DNA from: Oscillospiraceae bacterium
Lineage (GTDB): Bacteria; Bacillota; Clostridia; Oscillospirales; CAG-272
DNA length: 6,055 nucleotides
Assembly: GCA_015065045.1 (NCBI GenBank)
Contig: SVRB01000085.1
Span: 1 to 6,055 of the forward strand
Reading direction: 5' to 3'
Position 1 is the stretch's first letter; each line of letters starts with the position of its first letter. Below the pieces are notes generated by a model. It was not told where the DNA came from, made no database searches, and was given only the letters and a program-made list of their open reading frames with translations. The position numbers were made by a program, and so were the translations under genes. Below are positions 1 through 6,029 of the stretch, piece by piece.

Positions 1-361
1 ATGCGGGAACTGTAATAACTGCCTGAGTTACGGGTGTTCCGAGGTATGCTTCTGCATCTGCCTTAAGCTTCTGAAGAATCATAGAAGAAATTTCCTGAGG
101 TGAATAAGACTTGTCGTCTACGTTTACCTTATAATCTGTACCCATTTCTCTCTTAACAGACATAATTGTTCTGTCGGGGTTTGTGATACCCTGTCTCTTT
201 GCAACCTGACCTACCATTCTTTCGCCGGTCTTTGAGAATGCAACAACCGAGGGAGTAGTTCTCGAACCTTCGGGATTGGGTATAACAATAGGCTCGCCGC
301 CTTCATATACTGCTACACAAGAGTTTGTAGTACCTAAGTCAATTCCAATAATTTTTGCCAT
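1..361 (-). CDS. dnaK: DnaK (Hsp70 chaperone), N-terminal 120 codons only; runs off the left edge
   Basis: This is the start of the Hsp70 chaperone DnaK, a cytoplasmic ATPase that binds unfolded polypeptides and cycles with DnaJ and GrpE. Translating the minus strand from the ATG at 361 gives MAKIIGIDLGTTNSCVAV, the hallmark beginning of DnaK; residues 7-14 (IDLGTTNS) form the phosphate-1 loop of the actin-like ATPase domain. Further family blocks are RTTPSVVAF (34-42), VGQVAKRQ (50-57) and TNPDRTIMSVKREMG (60-74), and the fragment ends in VITVPA (115-120). Between the KREMG block and SPQEIS the chain is short: it lacks the roughly 20-residue insertion found in Gram-negative DnaK, as expected for a Firmicute. 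The rest of the ATPase domain and the substrate-binding domain lie outside the window. The start is supported by a GGAGG 9 nt upstream. It is the third gene of the hrcA-grpE-dnaK operon, and dnaJ probably follows beyond base 1 (inference). Confidence 0.97.
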   Translation of the reverse strand, partial: MAKIIGIDLGTTNSCVAVYEGGEPIVIPNPEGSRTTPSVVAFSKTGERMVGQVAKRQGITNPDRTIMSVKREMGTDYKVNVDDKSYSPQEISSMILQKLKADAEAYLGTPVTQAVITVPA

Positions 362-370
362 AATATTTTT

Positions 371-375
371 CCTCC
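371..375 (-). promoter_or_regulatory. Shine-Dalgarno site of dnaK
   Basis: CCTCC on the plus strand reads GGAGG on the coding strand, 9 nt before the dnaK ATG at 361. It fixes that start codon. The 45-nt gap between grpE and dnaK is AT-rich and shows no terminator hairpin, so read-through from grpE is expected. Confidence 0.85.
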
Positions 376-406
376 GTATATATGTTAATTTTATATTTTT
401 CTAAAT

Positions 407-967
407 TCAGTTTGCAACCTTAACCATTGCATATCTTATGATCTTGTCGCCTTTTTTATATCCCTTGCTAAAGGTTTCAATAACCATATTTTCACCAAAG
501 CCTTCATCTTCCACATGCATTACCGCGTTATGAAAATTGGGATCGAATTCCTTGTTATCGGTTTCGATTTCTTCAACCCCCATCTTTGCGAAGATATCCT
601 TCATCATATTGAGAGTCATAGTAACCCCTTCGCCGAGATTTCCGCTGTCAGCAAAGCTAACCGCGCGTTCAAGGTTATCAAGAATCGGAAGTAATTCCTT
701 AACAGCGTCCACGTAAGCATCGCTGTATATTCCCTCTTTTTCCTTTGCAACTCTTTTTCTGAAGTTATCGTATTCAGCCACAATGCGAAGGTACTTATCT
801 GTCTGTTCTGCAAGCTTTTCGTTTGCAGAATCAAGCTCCTTTTTCATTTCATCGAGTTCTTTTTTGGAGCATTTCTTTTCTTTTTTTGCAGATTCGGTAT
901 TCTTTTCCTGTTCTGCCTCTGTGTTCTCCAAAACTTCTTCTACAGTTTCATTCATCTGTTCAGTCAT
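407..967 (-). CDS. grpE: GrpE, nucleotide exchange factor of DnaK
   Basis: GrpE is the homodimeric cytoplasmic cofactor that releases ADP from DnaK and so resets the chaperone cycle. With the start at 967 the protein has 186 residues, a normal length. An acidic, charged and probably disordered N-terminus (1-30) leads into a long heptad-like helix (about 35-75, including YLRIVAEYDNFRKR at 59-72). ELLPILDNLERA (91-102) belongs to the dimer/four-helix region. The C-terminal beta domain that contacts the DnaK ATPase domain carries FDPNFHNAV (141-149) and GYKKGDKIIRYAMVKV (169-184), the usual GrpE signature with Tyr where Pro is common. An in-frame ATG at 988 would add seven residues but has no ribosome binding site. 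The ATG at 967 has GGAGGAG just upstream and overlaps the hrcA stop by 8 nt, which favours it and suggests translational coupling. The gene ends with TGA at 409-407. Confidence 0.95.
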   Translation of the reverse strand: MTEQMNETVEEVLENTEAEQEKNTESAKKEKKCSKKELDEMKKELDSANEKLAEQTDKYLRIVAEYDNFRKRVAKEKEGIYSDAYVDAVKELLPILDNLERAVSFADSGNLGEGVTMTLNMMKDIFAKMGVEEIETDNKEFDPNFHNAVMHVEDEGFGENMVIETFSKGYKKGDKIIRYAMVKVAN

Positions 968-2042
968 TTTCTCCTCCGTTTTTACCATCGGGCAAGCTGT
1001 TTTGATTTACGTCAAACATGCCCCTAATATTCTCTGACAACAAATCAAGCGTCGTTACTACCTTTGAATAGTCCATTCTGCGAGGACCGATCACTCCGAT
1101 AGCGCCAACCACTCTGTCGTTTGCCGTTATAGTCTTAAAAATAAGCGTCGAGTTGCTCATTATATCAACTGAGTTTTCTTTACCGATAAGTATGTTTATT
1201 ATATCCTTCTGGGAATTGCTTATAAGATTTATAATATCCTCTTTTTGCTCAAGCATTCCTATAAGCGAACGAAGCTCCGAGCGGTTTGAATATTCGGGAA
1301 ACTCAAGCAATCTGTTTACCTGCTCGACCTTTACGTCCCCTCGGTCTATCTCGTTCACCGTATCGTAAATACATTTAATTATCGGCTCTACAATCGCTTC
1401 ATATCCAAACATACATCTCTGTATCTCTACAATGGATGAATAAGAAAGCTCTTGTATCTCTCTGCCCGCAATATAACTGTTCAACAGCTCGTTCAATCGT
1501 TCCGTTACCATAACGTTTATTTCAGCAGAGGTTTTTATAAGCTTCGTCTTAGCAACACCGGTATTCGATACCATAACAAGCACAAAGCTGTGATCGTCAA
1601 CGTATACGGTGTTGAAATTCGTAATGACCACCTTGAGAAGTCTCGGCTTAACGGTGATTGCCGTATAATTCGTTATACTTGAAAACAGTCTTCCCGCCTG
1701 CTCGATTATCCTGTCAAGCTCGGCTTCCTTTGACTTTTTTAAGTTATCAAGCTGTTCAAGCTCGTCTCTGGTAAGTCTGTATCTCTCCATAAGAGAATCA
1801 ACGTAAAATCTGTATCCAAGTTCGGACGGAATTCTTCCCGCCGACGTATGAGGCTGTTCAAGATACCCCAATTCCTCAAGCTCTGCCATCTCGTTTCTTA
1901 TCGTTGCCGATGAAAAAGCTATGTTGTTATTCTGTGTGAGGTATTTTGAACCTACAGGTTCGCCCTTGTCTATATGCGCATCAATAATGGCGCGGAGTAT
2001 CTTCTTCTTTCTTTCGCTGAGTCCATCGCCCTTGTCGTACAT
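960..2042 (-). CDS. hrcA: HrcA, heat-shock (CIRCE-binding) transcriptional repressor
   Basis: HrcA binds the CIRCE operator as a dimer and represses class I heat-shock genes; in studied Firmicutes its activity depends on GroEL, which titrates it on heat stress. The 360-residue length is close to the usual 340-350. Residues 8-75 form the N-terminal winged helix-turn-helix, with the family blocks KGEPVGSKYL (26-35), SSATIRNEMAELEELGYL (44-61) and QPHTSAGRIPSELGYRFYVDS (63-83); most homologues have Thr where this has Ser in GRIPS. The middle and C-terminal parts form the GAF-like and dimerisation region, ending in the conserved AIGVIGPRRMDYSKVV (314-329). The start at 2042 has GAGGGG 8 nt upstream and needs no alternative. 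It is the first gene of the operon, which is normal for Clostridia and Bacilli, and sits behind two CIRCE elements, so it should be autoregulated. Its stop overlaps grpE. Confidence 0.97.
   Translation of the reverse strand: MYDKGDGLSERKKKILRAIIDAHIDKGEPVGSKYLTQNNNIAFSSATIRNEMAELEELGYLEQPHTSAGRIPSELGYRFYVDSLMERYRLTRDELEQLDNLKKSKEAELDRIIEQAGRLFSSITNYTAITVKPRLLKVVITNFNTVYVDDHSFVLVMVSNTGVAKTKLIKTSAEINVMVTERLNELLNSYIAGREIQELSYSSIVEIQRCMFGYEAIVEPIIKCIYDTVNEIDRGDVKVEQVNRLLEFPEYSNRSELRSLIGMLEQKEDIINLISNSQKDIINILIGKENSVDIMSNSTLIFKTITANDRVVGAIGVIGPRRMDYSKVVTTLDLLSENIRGMFDVNQNSLPDGKNGGEND
971..977 (-). promoter_or_regulatory. Shine-Dalgarno site that decides the grpE start
   Basis: The plus strand CTCCTCC reads GGAGGAG on the coding strand. 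It ends 3 nt before the ATG at 967, with the GGAGG core 5 nt away. It lies inside the last codons of hrcA. The longer alternative start at 988 has no comparable site, so 967 is preferred. Confidence 0.8.
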
Positions 2043-2050
2043 ATACCATT

Positions 2051-2056
2051 CCCCTC
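2051..2056 (-). promoter_or_regulatory. Shine-Dalgarno site of hrcA
   Basis: The coding strand reads GAGGGG, 8 nt before the ATG at 2042. The match is somewhat weaker than for grpE and dnaK. Confidence 0.65.
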
Positions 2057-2087
2057 ACTTTCTTTTTACGTCTTTTGATAAACTGTT

Positions 2088-2114
2088 TTAGCACTCAAAC
2101 AACACAAGTGCTAA
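2088..2114 (-). promoter_or_regulatory. CIRCE operator 1 (promoter-proximal leader copy)
   Basis: The family consensus is TTAGCACTC, 9 nt, GAGTGCTAA. On the plus strand this copy reads TTAGCACTC (2088-2096), a 9-nt spacer, and AAGTGCTAA (2106-2114), so 17 of 18 arm bases match. It lies immediately downstream of the predicted start of the hrcA transcript and will also be present as a stem-loop in the 5' leader. In Bacillus subtilis a transcribed CIRCE acts both as HrcA operator and in mRNA stability; the same double role here is inference. Confidence 0.95.
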
Positions 2115-2125
2115 GCGCTATATAC

Positions 2126-2154
2126 AATGTACCATTATCACTCGCCGTTGTCAA
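2126..2154 (-). promoter_or_regulatory. Housekeeping (sigma-A type) promoter of hrcA-grpE-dnaK
   Basis: On the minus strand a perfect -35 box TTGACA (2154-2149) is followed after 17 nt by TACATT (2131-2126), a 4 of 6 match to the -10 consensus. Transcription would start near 2120, giving a leader of about 78 nt. The -35 box lies inside CIRCE-2, and CIRCE-1 begins only a few bases after the predicted start, so HrcA binding at either site should block RNA polymerase. Confidence 0.8.
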
Positions 2155-2161
2155 GTGCTAA
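2135..2161 (-). promoter_or_regulatory. CIRCE operator 2 (overlaps the -35 box)
   Basis: On the plus strand the arms read TTATCACTC (2135-2143) and AAGTGCTAA (2153-2161) with the canonical 9-nt spacer, matching 16 of 18 consensus arm bases. The copy is 20 nt from CIRCE-1. On the coding strand the arm ends in CTT rather than CTC; this change supplies the two Ts of the TTGACA -35 box, so operator and promoter share bases. Confidence 0.9.
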
Positions 2162-2218
2162 AACATATATTATTGTTAAAATTTTATTAAATTTCTATTC
2201 TTTTTATAAAAAATCTAC

Positions 2219-2224
2219 TATAAT
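2219..2224 (+). promoter_or_regulatory. Probable -10 box of the ABC exporter operon
   Basis: A perfect TATAAT lies 74 nt before the start codon of the first exporter gene, in an AT-rich stretch. No good TTGACA is found 16-18 nt upstream (2195-2202 reads CTATTCTT), so the promoter is either weak or activator-dependent. It is the only convincing rightward promoter in the divergent region. Confidence 0.5.
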
Positions 2225-2243
2225 ACAAATATAGACATTTTTT

Positions 2244-2259
2244 ACTACGTTTATGTAGT
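2244..2259 (+). repeat. Short inverted repeat in the exporter leader, possible operator
   Basis: ACTAC (2244-2248) and GTAGT (2255-2259) are separated by 6 nt. The repeat lies between the predicted transcription start near 2231 and the ribosome binding site. Its position suits an operator for a local-type repressor such as those of the MarR or TetR families, but the arms are only 5 bp and chance is a real alternative. Confidence 0.35.
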
Positions 2260-2283
2260 TTCAACACATTTGACAACAATAAC

Positions 2284-2289
2284 GGAGAG
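2284..2289 (+). promoter_or_regulatory. Shine-Dalgarno site of the first exporter gene
   Basis: GGAGAG sits 8 nt before the ATG at 2298 and supports that start. No other in-frame start with a ribosome binding site is seen nearby. Confidence 0.75.
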
Positions 2290-2297
2290 TTACAAAA

Positions 2298-4022
2298 ATG
2301 AAAACGATGTTAAAGTATCTGATACCGTTAAAAAAACGTATGACGGTAGGTTTCATAATCAAATGTTCGGGTACTATGATCGAGCTTTTGATACCTTATA
2401 TCCTGACACACATACTTAGAAACGTTGTTGCTACAGAAAATATTTACAAGGTACTTTTCTGGGGAACACTTATGCTTGTGTGTGCGACCTCTGCTTGTAT
2501 ATGCAACGTTGTCGCAAACAGAATGGCTGCAAAGGTATCCAAGATCTTCTCAGAAAGAATGCGAAAAGATCTGTTCGAAAAAACAATGAAGCTTTCTGCA
2601 CGTCAGACAGACCGTTTTTCAATTCCGTCACTTGAATCAAGAATTACAACGGATACTTATAACGTACATAACTTTATAGGTACAATGCAAAGAATGGGTG
2701 TCAGAGCTCCCATACTTCTGCTCGGCGGAATTATCATAACAATGATAATGGACAGCTTCCTCTCTCTTGTTATGATCGCAATACTGCCTTTTATATTCGT
2801 AACAGTTTTCACAATATCAAAAAAGGGTGTCCCTCTCTATACAGGCGTTCAGAAATCAGTTGACAGTATGGTTCGCGTTGTGAGAGAAGATACTCAGGGT
2901 ATACGCGTGATCAAGGCGTTGTCGAAAAACAATTACGAAAACCGCCGCTATGACAAAGTAAACCTTAAGCTTTCAAAAGATGAGAGATATGCTGGAACTA
3001 TTATGGGTATTGTAAACCCCATAATGACTATGCTTATGAACTTCGGTATTACAGCCGTTGTCGCCGTCAGCGCTTTGCGTGTTTCGAAAAACCTTTCCTC
3101 TCCTGAGACCGTTATTGCATTTATGCAGTATTTTACACTTATATCAATGGCTATGATGTCAGTTTCAAGAATGTTCGTTATGTACACGAAATGCGCGGCT
3201 TCTGCAAGCAGAATCGCAGAGGTACTTAACACTCCCGTTGACTTAGACGTTATCGAAAGCACTAACGAAACAACACTCAATACAGATGCGCACATCGTAT
3301 TTAAAGACGTTTGTTTTTCTTATCTCGGAAAAACAAATCAGCTTGAAAACATTAGTTTCTCGCTCAAAAAGGGCGGAAGTCTCGGTGTTATCGGCGCGAC
3401 GGGATGCGGTAAATCAACGATCATAAAGCTTTTGATGCGTTTTTATGACACCACAAGCGGTCAGATATTTATAAACGGAAGAGATATCAGAACTATTCCG
3501 AAAGAAGAGCTTACAAACATGTTCGGCGTTTGTTTACAGAATGACTTTTTGTACGCCGATACAATAGAAGAAAATATTATTTTCGGACGTGATCTGTCGC
3601 ACGACGACGTGGTAAAGGCTGCTAAAATTGCGCAAGCAGACGACTTTATCTCATCGTTCCCCGACGGATATGATCACCTCCTTTCACCCAAAGCAACAAA
3701 CATTTCAGGCGGTCAAAAGCAGCGTATTTTGATATCACGAGCAATTGCCGCGCGTCCCGATATACTTATACTCGACGACAGCTCATCGGCTCTTGACTAT
3801 AAGACAGATGCAAACTTAAGAATTGCACTCAAAGAGAATATGACCGATTCAACAATAGTTACAGTAGCGCAGAGAGTCAGCTCAATTAAGGACTGTGATA
3901 TTATAATCGTACTCGACAACGGAAAGATAATCGGATTCGGCAAGCACGAATACTTACTCGAAAATTGTACCGAATACAAAGAAATCAGCGACTCACAGAT
4001 GGGAGGTGCCCTCCTTGACTAG
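2298..4022 (+). CDS. ABC exporter half-transporter, degenerate-site subunit (BmrC/LmrC/TM287-like)
   Basis: This is a 574-residue type I (type IV fold) ABC exporter subunit of the cytoplasmic membrane: six transmembrane helices (about 16-40, 52-74, 135-155, 157-173, 236-259, 271-293) followed by one ATPase domain (about 332-574). Visible motifs are A-loop Tyr342, Walker A GATGCGKST (366-374, Lys372), Q-loop Gln414, signature ISGGQ (469-473), Walker B ILILDD (489-494) and D-loop SALD (497-500). Two catalytic positions are altered: Asp494 stands where Glu is expected, and Gln525 (VAQR) replaces the switch His. The same substitutions mark the degenerate subunit of heterodimeric exporters such as TM287/TM288. 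Its own signature is near consensus and would complete the hydrolytic site of the partner encoded next. The substrate cannot be read from sequence; drugs, lipids or peptides are all possible. The gene overlaps its partner and shares its promoter. Confidence 0.92.
   Translation: MKTMLKYLIPLKKRMTVGFIIKCSGTMIELLIPYILTHILRNVVATENIYKVLFWGTLMLVCATSACICNVVANRMAAKVSKIFSERMRKDLFEKTMKLSARQTDRFSIPSLESRITTDTYNVHNFIGTMQRMGVRAPILLLGGIIITMIMDSFLSLVMIAILPFIFVTVFTISKKGVPLYTGVQKSVDSMVRVVREDTQGIRVIKALSKNNYENRRYDKVNLKLSKDERYAGTIMGIVNPIMTMLMNFGITAVVAVSALRVSKNLSSPETVIAFMQYFTLISMAMMSVSRMFVMYTKCAASASRIAEVLNTPVDLDVIESTNETTLNTDAHIVFKDVCFSYLGKTNQLENISFSLKKGGSLGVIGATGCGKSTIIKLLMRFYDTTSGQIFINGRDIRTIPKEELTNMFGVCLQNDFLYADTIEENIIFGRDLSHDDVVKAAKIAQADDFISSFPDGYDHLLSPKATNISGGQKQRILISRAIAARPDILILDDSSSALDYKTDANLRIALKENMTDSTIVTVAQRVSSIKDCDIIIVLDNGKIIGFGKHEYLLENCTEYKEISDSQMGGALLD
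4001..4015 (+). promoter_or_regulatory. Hairpin holding the Shine-Dalgarno site of the second exporter gene
   Basis: GGAGG (4002-4006) is followed by a 3-nt loop (TGC) and its exact complement CCTCC (4010-4014); G4001 with U4015 could add a wobble pair. GGAGG lies 8 nt before the TTG at 4015, so the 5' arm is the ribosome binding site and the 3' arm abuts the start codon. The hairpin lies within the last codons of the upstream gene, so ribosomes translating that gene would have to open it. Translational coupling is inferred. Confidence 0.6.
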
Positions 4023-5829
4023 AGCTCAGTATAACGCAAAACATAACACAAAATTGGATGGCAAGACCACAAGACACATTATTGTCAGACTTGGAAAATA
4101 TGTATTTAGACATTGGTATTTGTTTATCCCCGCAATACTTTTTACACTTGCATCAAACCACCTTTCACTTATGGGCCCCGCTTTCTCGGGTAAAGCGATA
4201 GACGCTATAGCAAACGAAAACGGTGTTAATTATCCTGTCGTTTGGAATAACGTAATAAAAATGCTTATTTGTTACTTCTTCTCTGCCGTTTTGTCATACT
4301 GTCTTGCAGTGATAATGGTTCACCTCAGCCAGAGAATAGTTTACACTATGCGTAAACAGCTTTTTGAAAAGCTGAACACCCTTCCCGTTACTTATTTTGA
4401 CAAGACTCCCGTTGGCGATATTGTCAGCCATATTTCTTACGATATAGATACGATCAACAGCACACTTTCTCACGACTTGGTTCAGGTAATGGCAAGCTCG
4501 TATACGGTTTTGGGATCACTTATATTTATGTGGCATATATCAAAGCCAATGTTGCTCGTTTTTGCTATAACCGTTCCGATTTCGATTTGGTTTACAAGAT
4601 ATAAGTCGAAAAAGGTAAGACCTCTTTTCAGAGAAAGATCGAGAAAATACGGAGAACTGAACGGTTACGCCGAAGAAATGCTTTCGGGCTGCCCTTCGAT
4701 AAGAGCTTACGGAAAAGAAAACGTTATCTGCGGAAGATTTAATAACCGCAATACAGAAACGATGAACGCTTATTACAGAGCTGAATATCACGGCGCGGCT
4801 TTGGGCCCTTCGGTAAACTTTATAAATAACCTCTCTATCTCCCTTGTAACAATTCTCGGCGGAATACTTTATATGTATTCGCAGAACGGAGTTTTTGTGG
4901 CAGGAACATTGTTCTTTATTTCGCTTGGTCAGGTTGCGGAATTTGTTCAGTATTCAAGAAAGTTTGCCGGACCTATAAACGAATTTGCAAACATATTGCA
5001 CGAGTTCCAATCGGCTTTCTCGGCGGCAGAAAGAGTTTTCAGAATACTTGATGAACCGTCAGAGCCTAAGGATTCCGAAAATGCTATCGAGTTTTCAAAG
5101 GTTGAAGGTAAGGTAGATTTTAAAAACGTATGCTTTGGCTATACAGAGAAAAAACGTGTTTTGAATAACGTTTCCGTAACGGCAGAACCCGGTAAGACTA
5201 TCGCCATTGTAGGCCCTACGGGCGCAGGTAAGACTACGATAATAAATCTGCTTATGAGGTTTTATGACGTAAATTCGGGCGAAATCAAGCTTGACGGAGT
5301 CAAAATTACCGATATAAAGAGATATGACTTGAGAAAAGCTTACACAATGGTGTTGCAGGATACGTGGCTGTTTAACGGTACGATTTTTGATAATATCGTT
5401 TACGGCAGAGAAAATGCTACAAAAGAAGAGGTTGAACAGGCGGCAAAGGCGGCAAGAATTGATAAGTATATAGAAAGCCTTCCCGACGGATATATGACTA
5501 ATATTTCCGATGACGGAGTTAATATTTCAAAGGGACAGCGTCAGCTTATTACGATTGCAAGAGCAATTCTTTCAGATGCACCTATGCTTATTCTTGATGA
5601 AGCAACGTCGAACGTTGACTCAAGAACCGAAATCAAAATACAGGAAGCGTTGAACGAGCTTATGAAAGGCAGAACGTGCTTTATAATCGCACATAGACTT
5701 TCGACTATACAAAATGCAGATTGCATTCTTGTTTTGCAGAACGGCGAGATTACAGAACACGGTACTCACGACGAGCTTTTGAAAAAAGGCGGATTCTATA
5801 GTACACTTTATAATTCTCAGTTTAACTAA
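4015..5829 (+). CDS. ABC exporter half-transporter, catalytic-site subunit (BmrD/LmrD/TM288-like)
   Basis: This encodes the partner half-exporter, 604 residues from the TTG at 4015. An N-terminal extension (1-32) precedes six predicted membrane helices (about 36-55, 80-104, 158-173, 178-193, 271-288, 293-312) and an ATPase domain (about 365-604). Motifs are A-loop Tyr376, Walker A GPTGAGKTT (400-408), Q-loop Gln448, signature ISKGQ (504-508), Walker B MLILDE (524-529, catalytic Glu529), D-loop SNVD (532-535) and switch His560 (IAHR). Walker B Glu and His are intact, but the second signature residue pair is Lys-Gly instead of Gly-Gly. That pattern complements the upstream subunit and identifies a heterodimer. 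EEMLSGCPSIRAYGKE (220-235) is the coupling-helix region typical of this subunit class. The start is chosen because GGGAGG lies 8 nt upstream; a GTG at 4006 would add three residues but has no ribosome binding site. There is no ATG before residue 53. The gene overlaps the upstream stop by 8 nt. Confidence 0.92.
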   Translation: MTRAQYNAKHNTKLDGKTTRHIIVRLGKYVFRHWYLFIPAILFTLASNHLSLMGPAFSGKAIDAIANENGVNYPVVWNNVIKMLICYFFSAVLSYCLAVIMVHLSQRIVYTMRKQLFEKLNTLPVTYFDKTPVGDIVSHISYDIDTINSTLSHDLVQVMASSYTVLGSLIFMWHISKPMLLVFAITVPISIWFTRYKSKKVRPLFRERSRKYGELNGYAEEMLSGCPSIRAYGKENVICGRFNNRNTETMNAYYRAEYHGAALGPSVNFINNLSISLVTILGGILYMYSQNGVFVAGTLFFISLGQVAEFVQYSRKFAGPINEFANILHEFQSAFSAAERVFRILDEPSEPKDSENAIEFSKVEGKVDFKNVCFGYTEKKRVLNNVSVTAEPGKTIAIVGPTGAGKTTIINLLMRFYDVNSGEIKLDGVKITDIKRYDLRKAYTMVLQDTWLFNGTIFDNIVYGRENATKEEVEQAAKAARIDKYIESLPDGYMTNISDDGVNISKGQRQLITIARAILSDAPMLILDEATSNVDSRTEIKIQEALNELMKGRTCFIIAHRLSTIQNADCILVLQNGEITEHGTHDELLKKGGFYSTLYNSQFN

Positions 5830-5832
5830 ACT

Positions 5833-5858
5833 AAGGCGACCTTAATAGGTCGCCTTTT
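5833..5858 (+). terminator. Factor-independent terminator of the exporter operon
   Basis: A perfect 9-bp stem AAGGCGACC (5833-5841) / GGTCGCCTT (5848-5856) encloses a 6-nt loop and runs into a short T tract (5855-5858). It starts 3 nt after the TAA of the second exporter gene. On the minus strand no T-run follows the stem, so it appears to act only for rightward transcription. Confidence 0.88.
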
Positions 5859-5931
5859 AAAATACCATAAATTAATATTTTTCTCTCCCTCAGTCTTTTT
5901 GTTTACGCAAAACGGGCGACCCCTCCCCTAC

Positions 5932-5945
5932 CAATATTAATATTG
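5932..5945. repeat. 14-bp perfect AT palindrome
   Basis: CAATATTAATATTG is its own reverse complement. It lies between the terminator and the GC-rich tail and has no gene next to it in the window. It could be a protein-binding site or simply AT-rich chance. Confidence 0.5.
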
Positions 5946-5981
5946 TCTTACAAAAACAATAAATCTTCCACAAACACGGGG

Positions 5982-6014
5982 GAAACCGGAGGGGGTGTCC
6001 CCCTCGGTCGTTTC
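5982..6014. repeat. GC-rich imperfect inverted repeat (hairpin 1 of the tail)
   Basis: GAGGGGG (5989-5995) and CCCCCTC (5999-6005) pair perfectly around a TGT loop. ACC (5985-5987) can extend the stem with GGT (6006-6008) across one bulged G, or GAAAC (5982-5986) with GTTTC (6010-6014). There is no T tract after it on either strand, so it is not an ordinary terminator. It may be part of a dispersed intergenic element. Confidence 0.65.
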
Positions 6015-6029
6015 AAGGGTGGGTTCAAA

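Noticed and set aside
783..1037. Plus-strand open frame antisense to grpE and the end of hrcA
   Set aside because: It is a Ser/Phe-rich, low-complexity translation of the complement of strongly conserved genes, with no ribosome binding site.
2135..2297. HrcA control of the divergent exporter operon
   Set aside because: The nearer CIRCE ends about 57 bp upstream of the exporter -10 box and would not overlap polymerase in the usual way; nothing else links the two operons.
2225..2297. Leader peptide and attenuator before the exporter, as for bmrCD in Bacillus subtilis
   Set aside because: No short frame with a ribosome binding site and no terminator/antiterminator pair can be found in the roughly 67-nt leader.
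2270..2298. A perfect TTGACA at 2270-2275 as the -35 box for the exporter operon
   Set aside because: A -10 box at normal spacing would fall on the start codon region (CAAAAA at 2293-2298), which is no match, and the transcript would lack the ribosome binding site.
2948..3295. Minus-strand open frame inside the first exporter gene
   Set aside because: It overlaps the conserved membrane and linker region of a clear ABC exporter gene and has no recognisable domain; it is a shadow frame.
5982..6014. GAAAC...GTTTC arms as a CRISPR repeat
   Set aside because: Only one unit is present, with no regularly spaced copies and no spacers.
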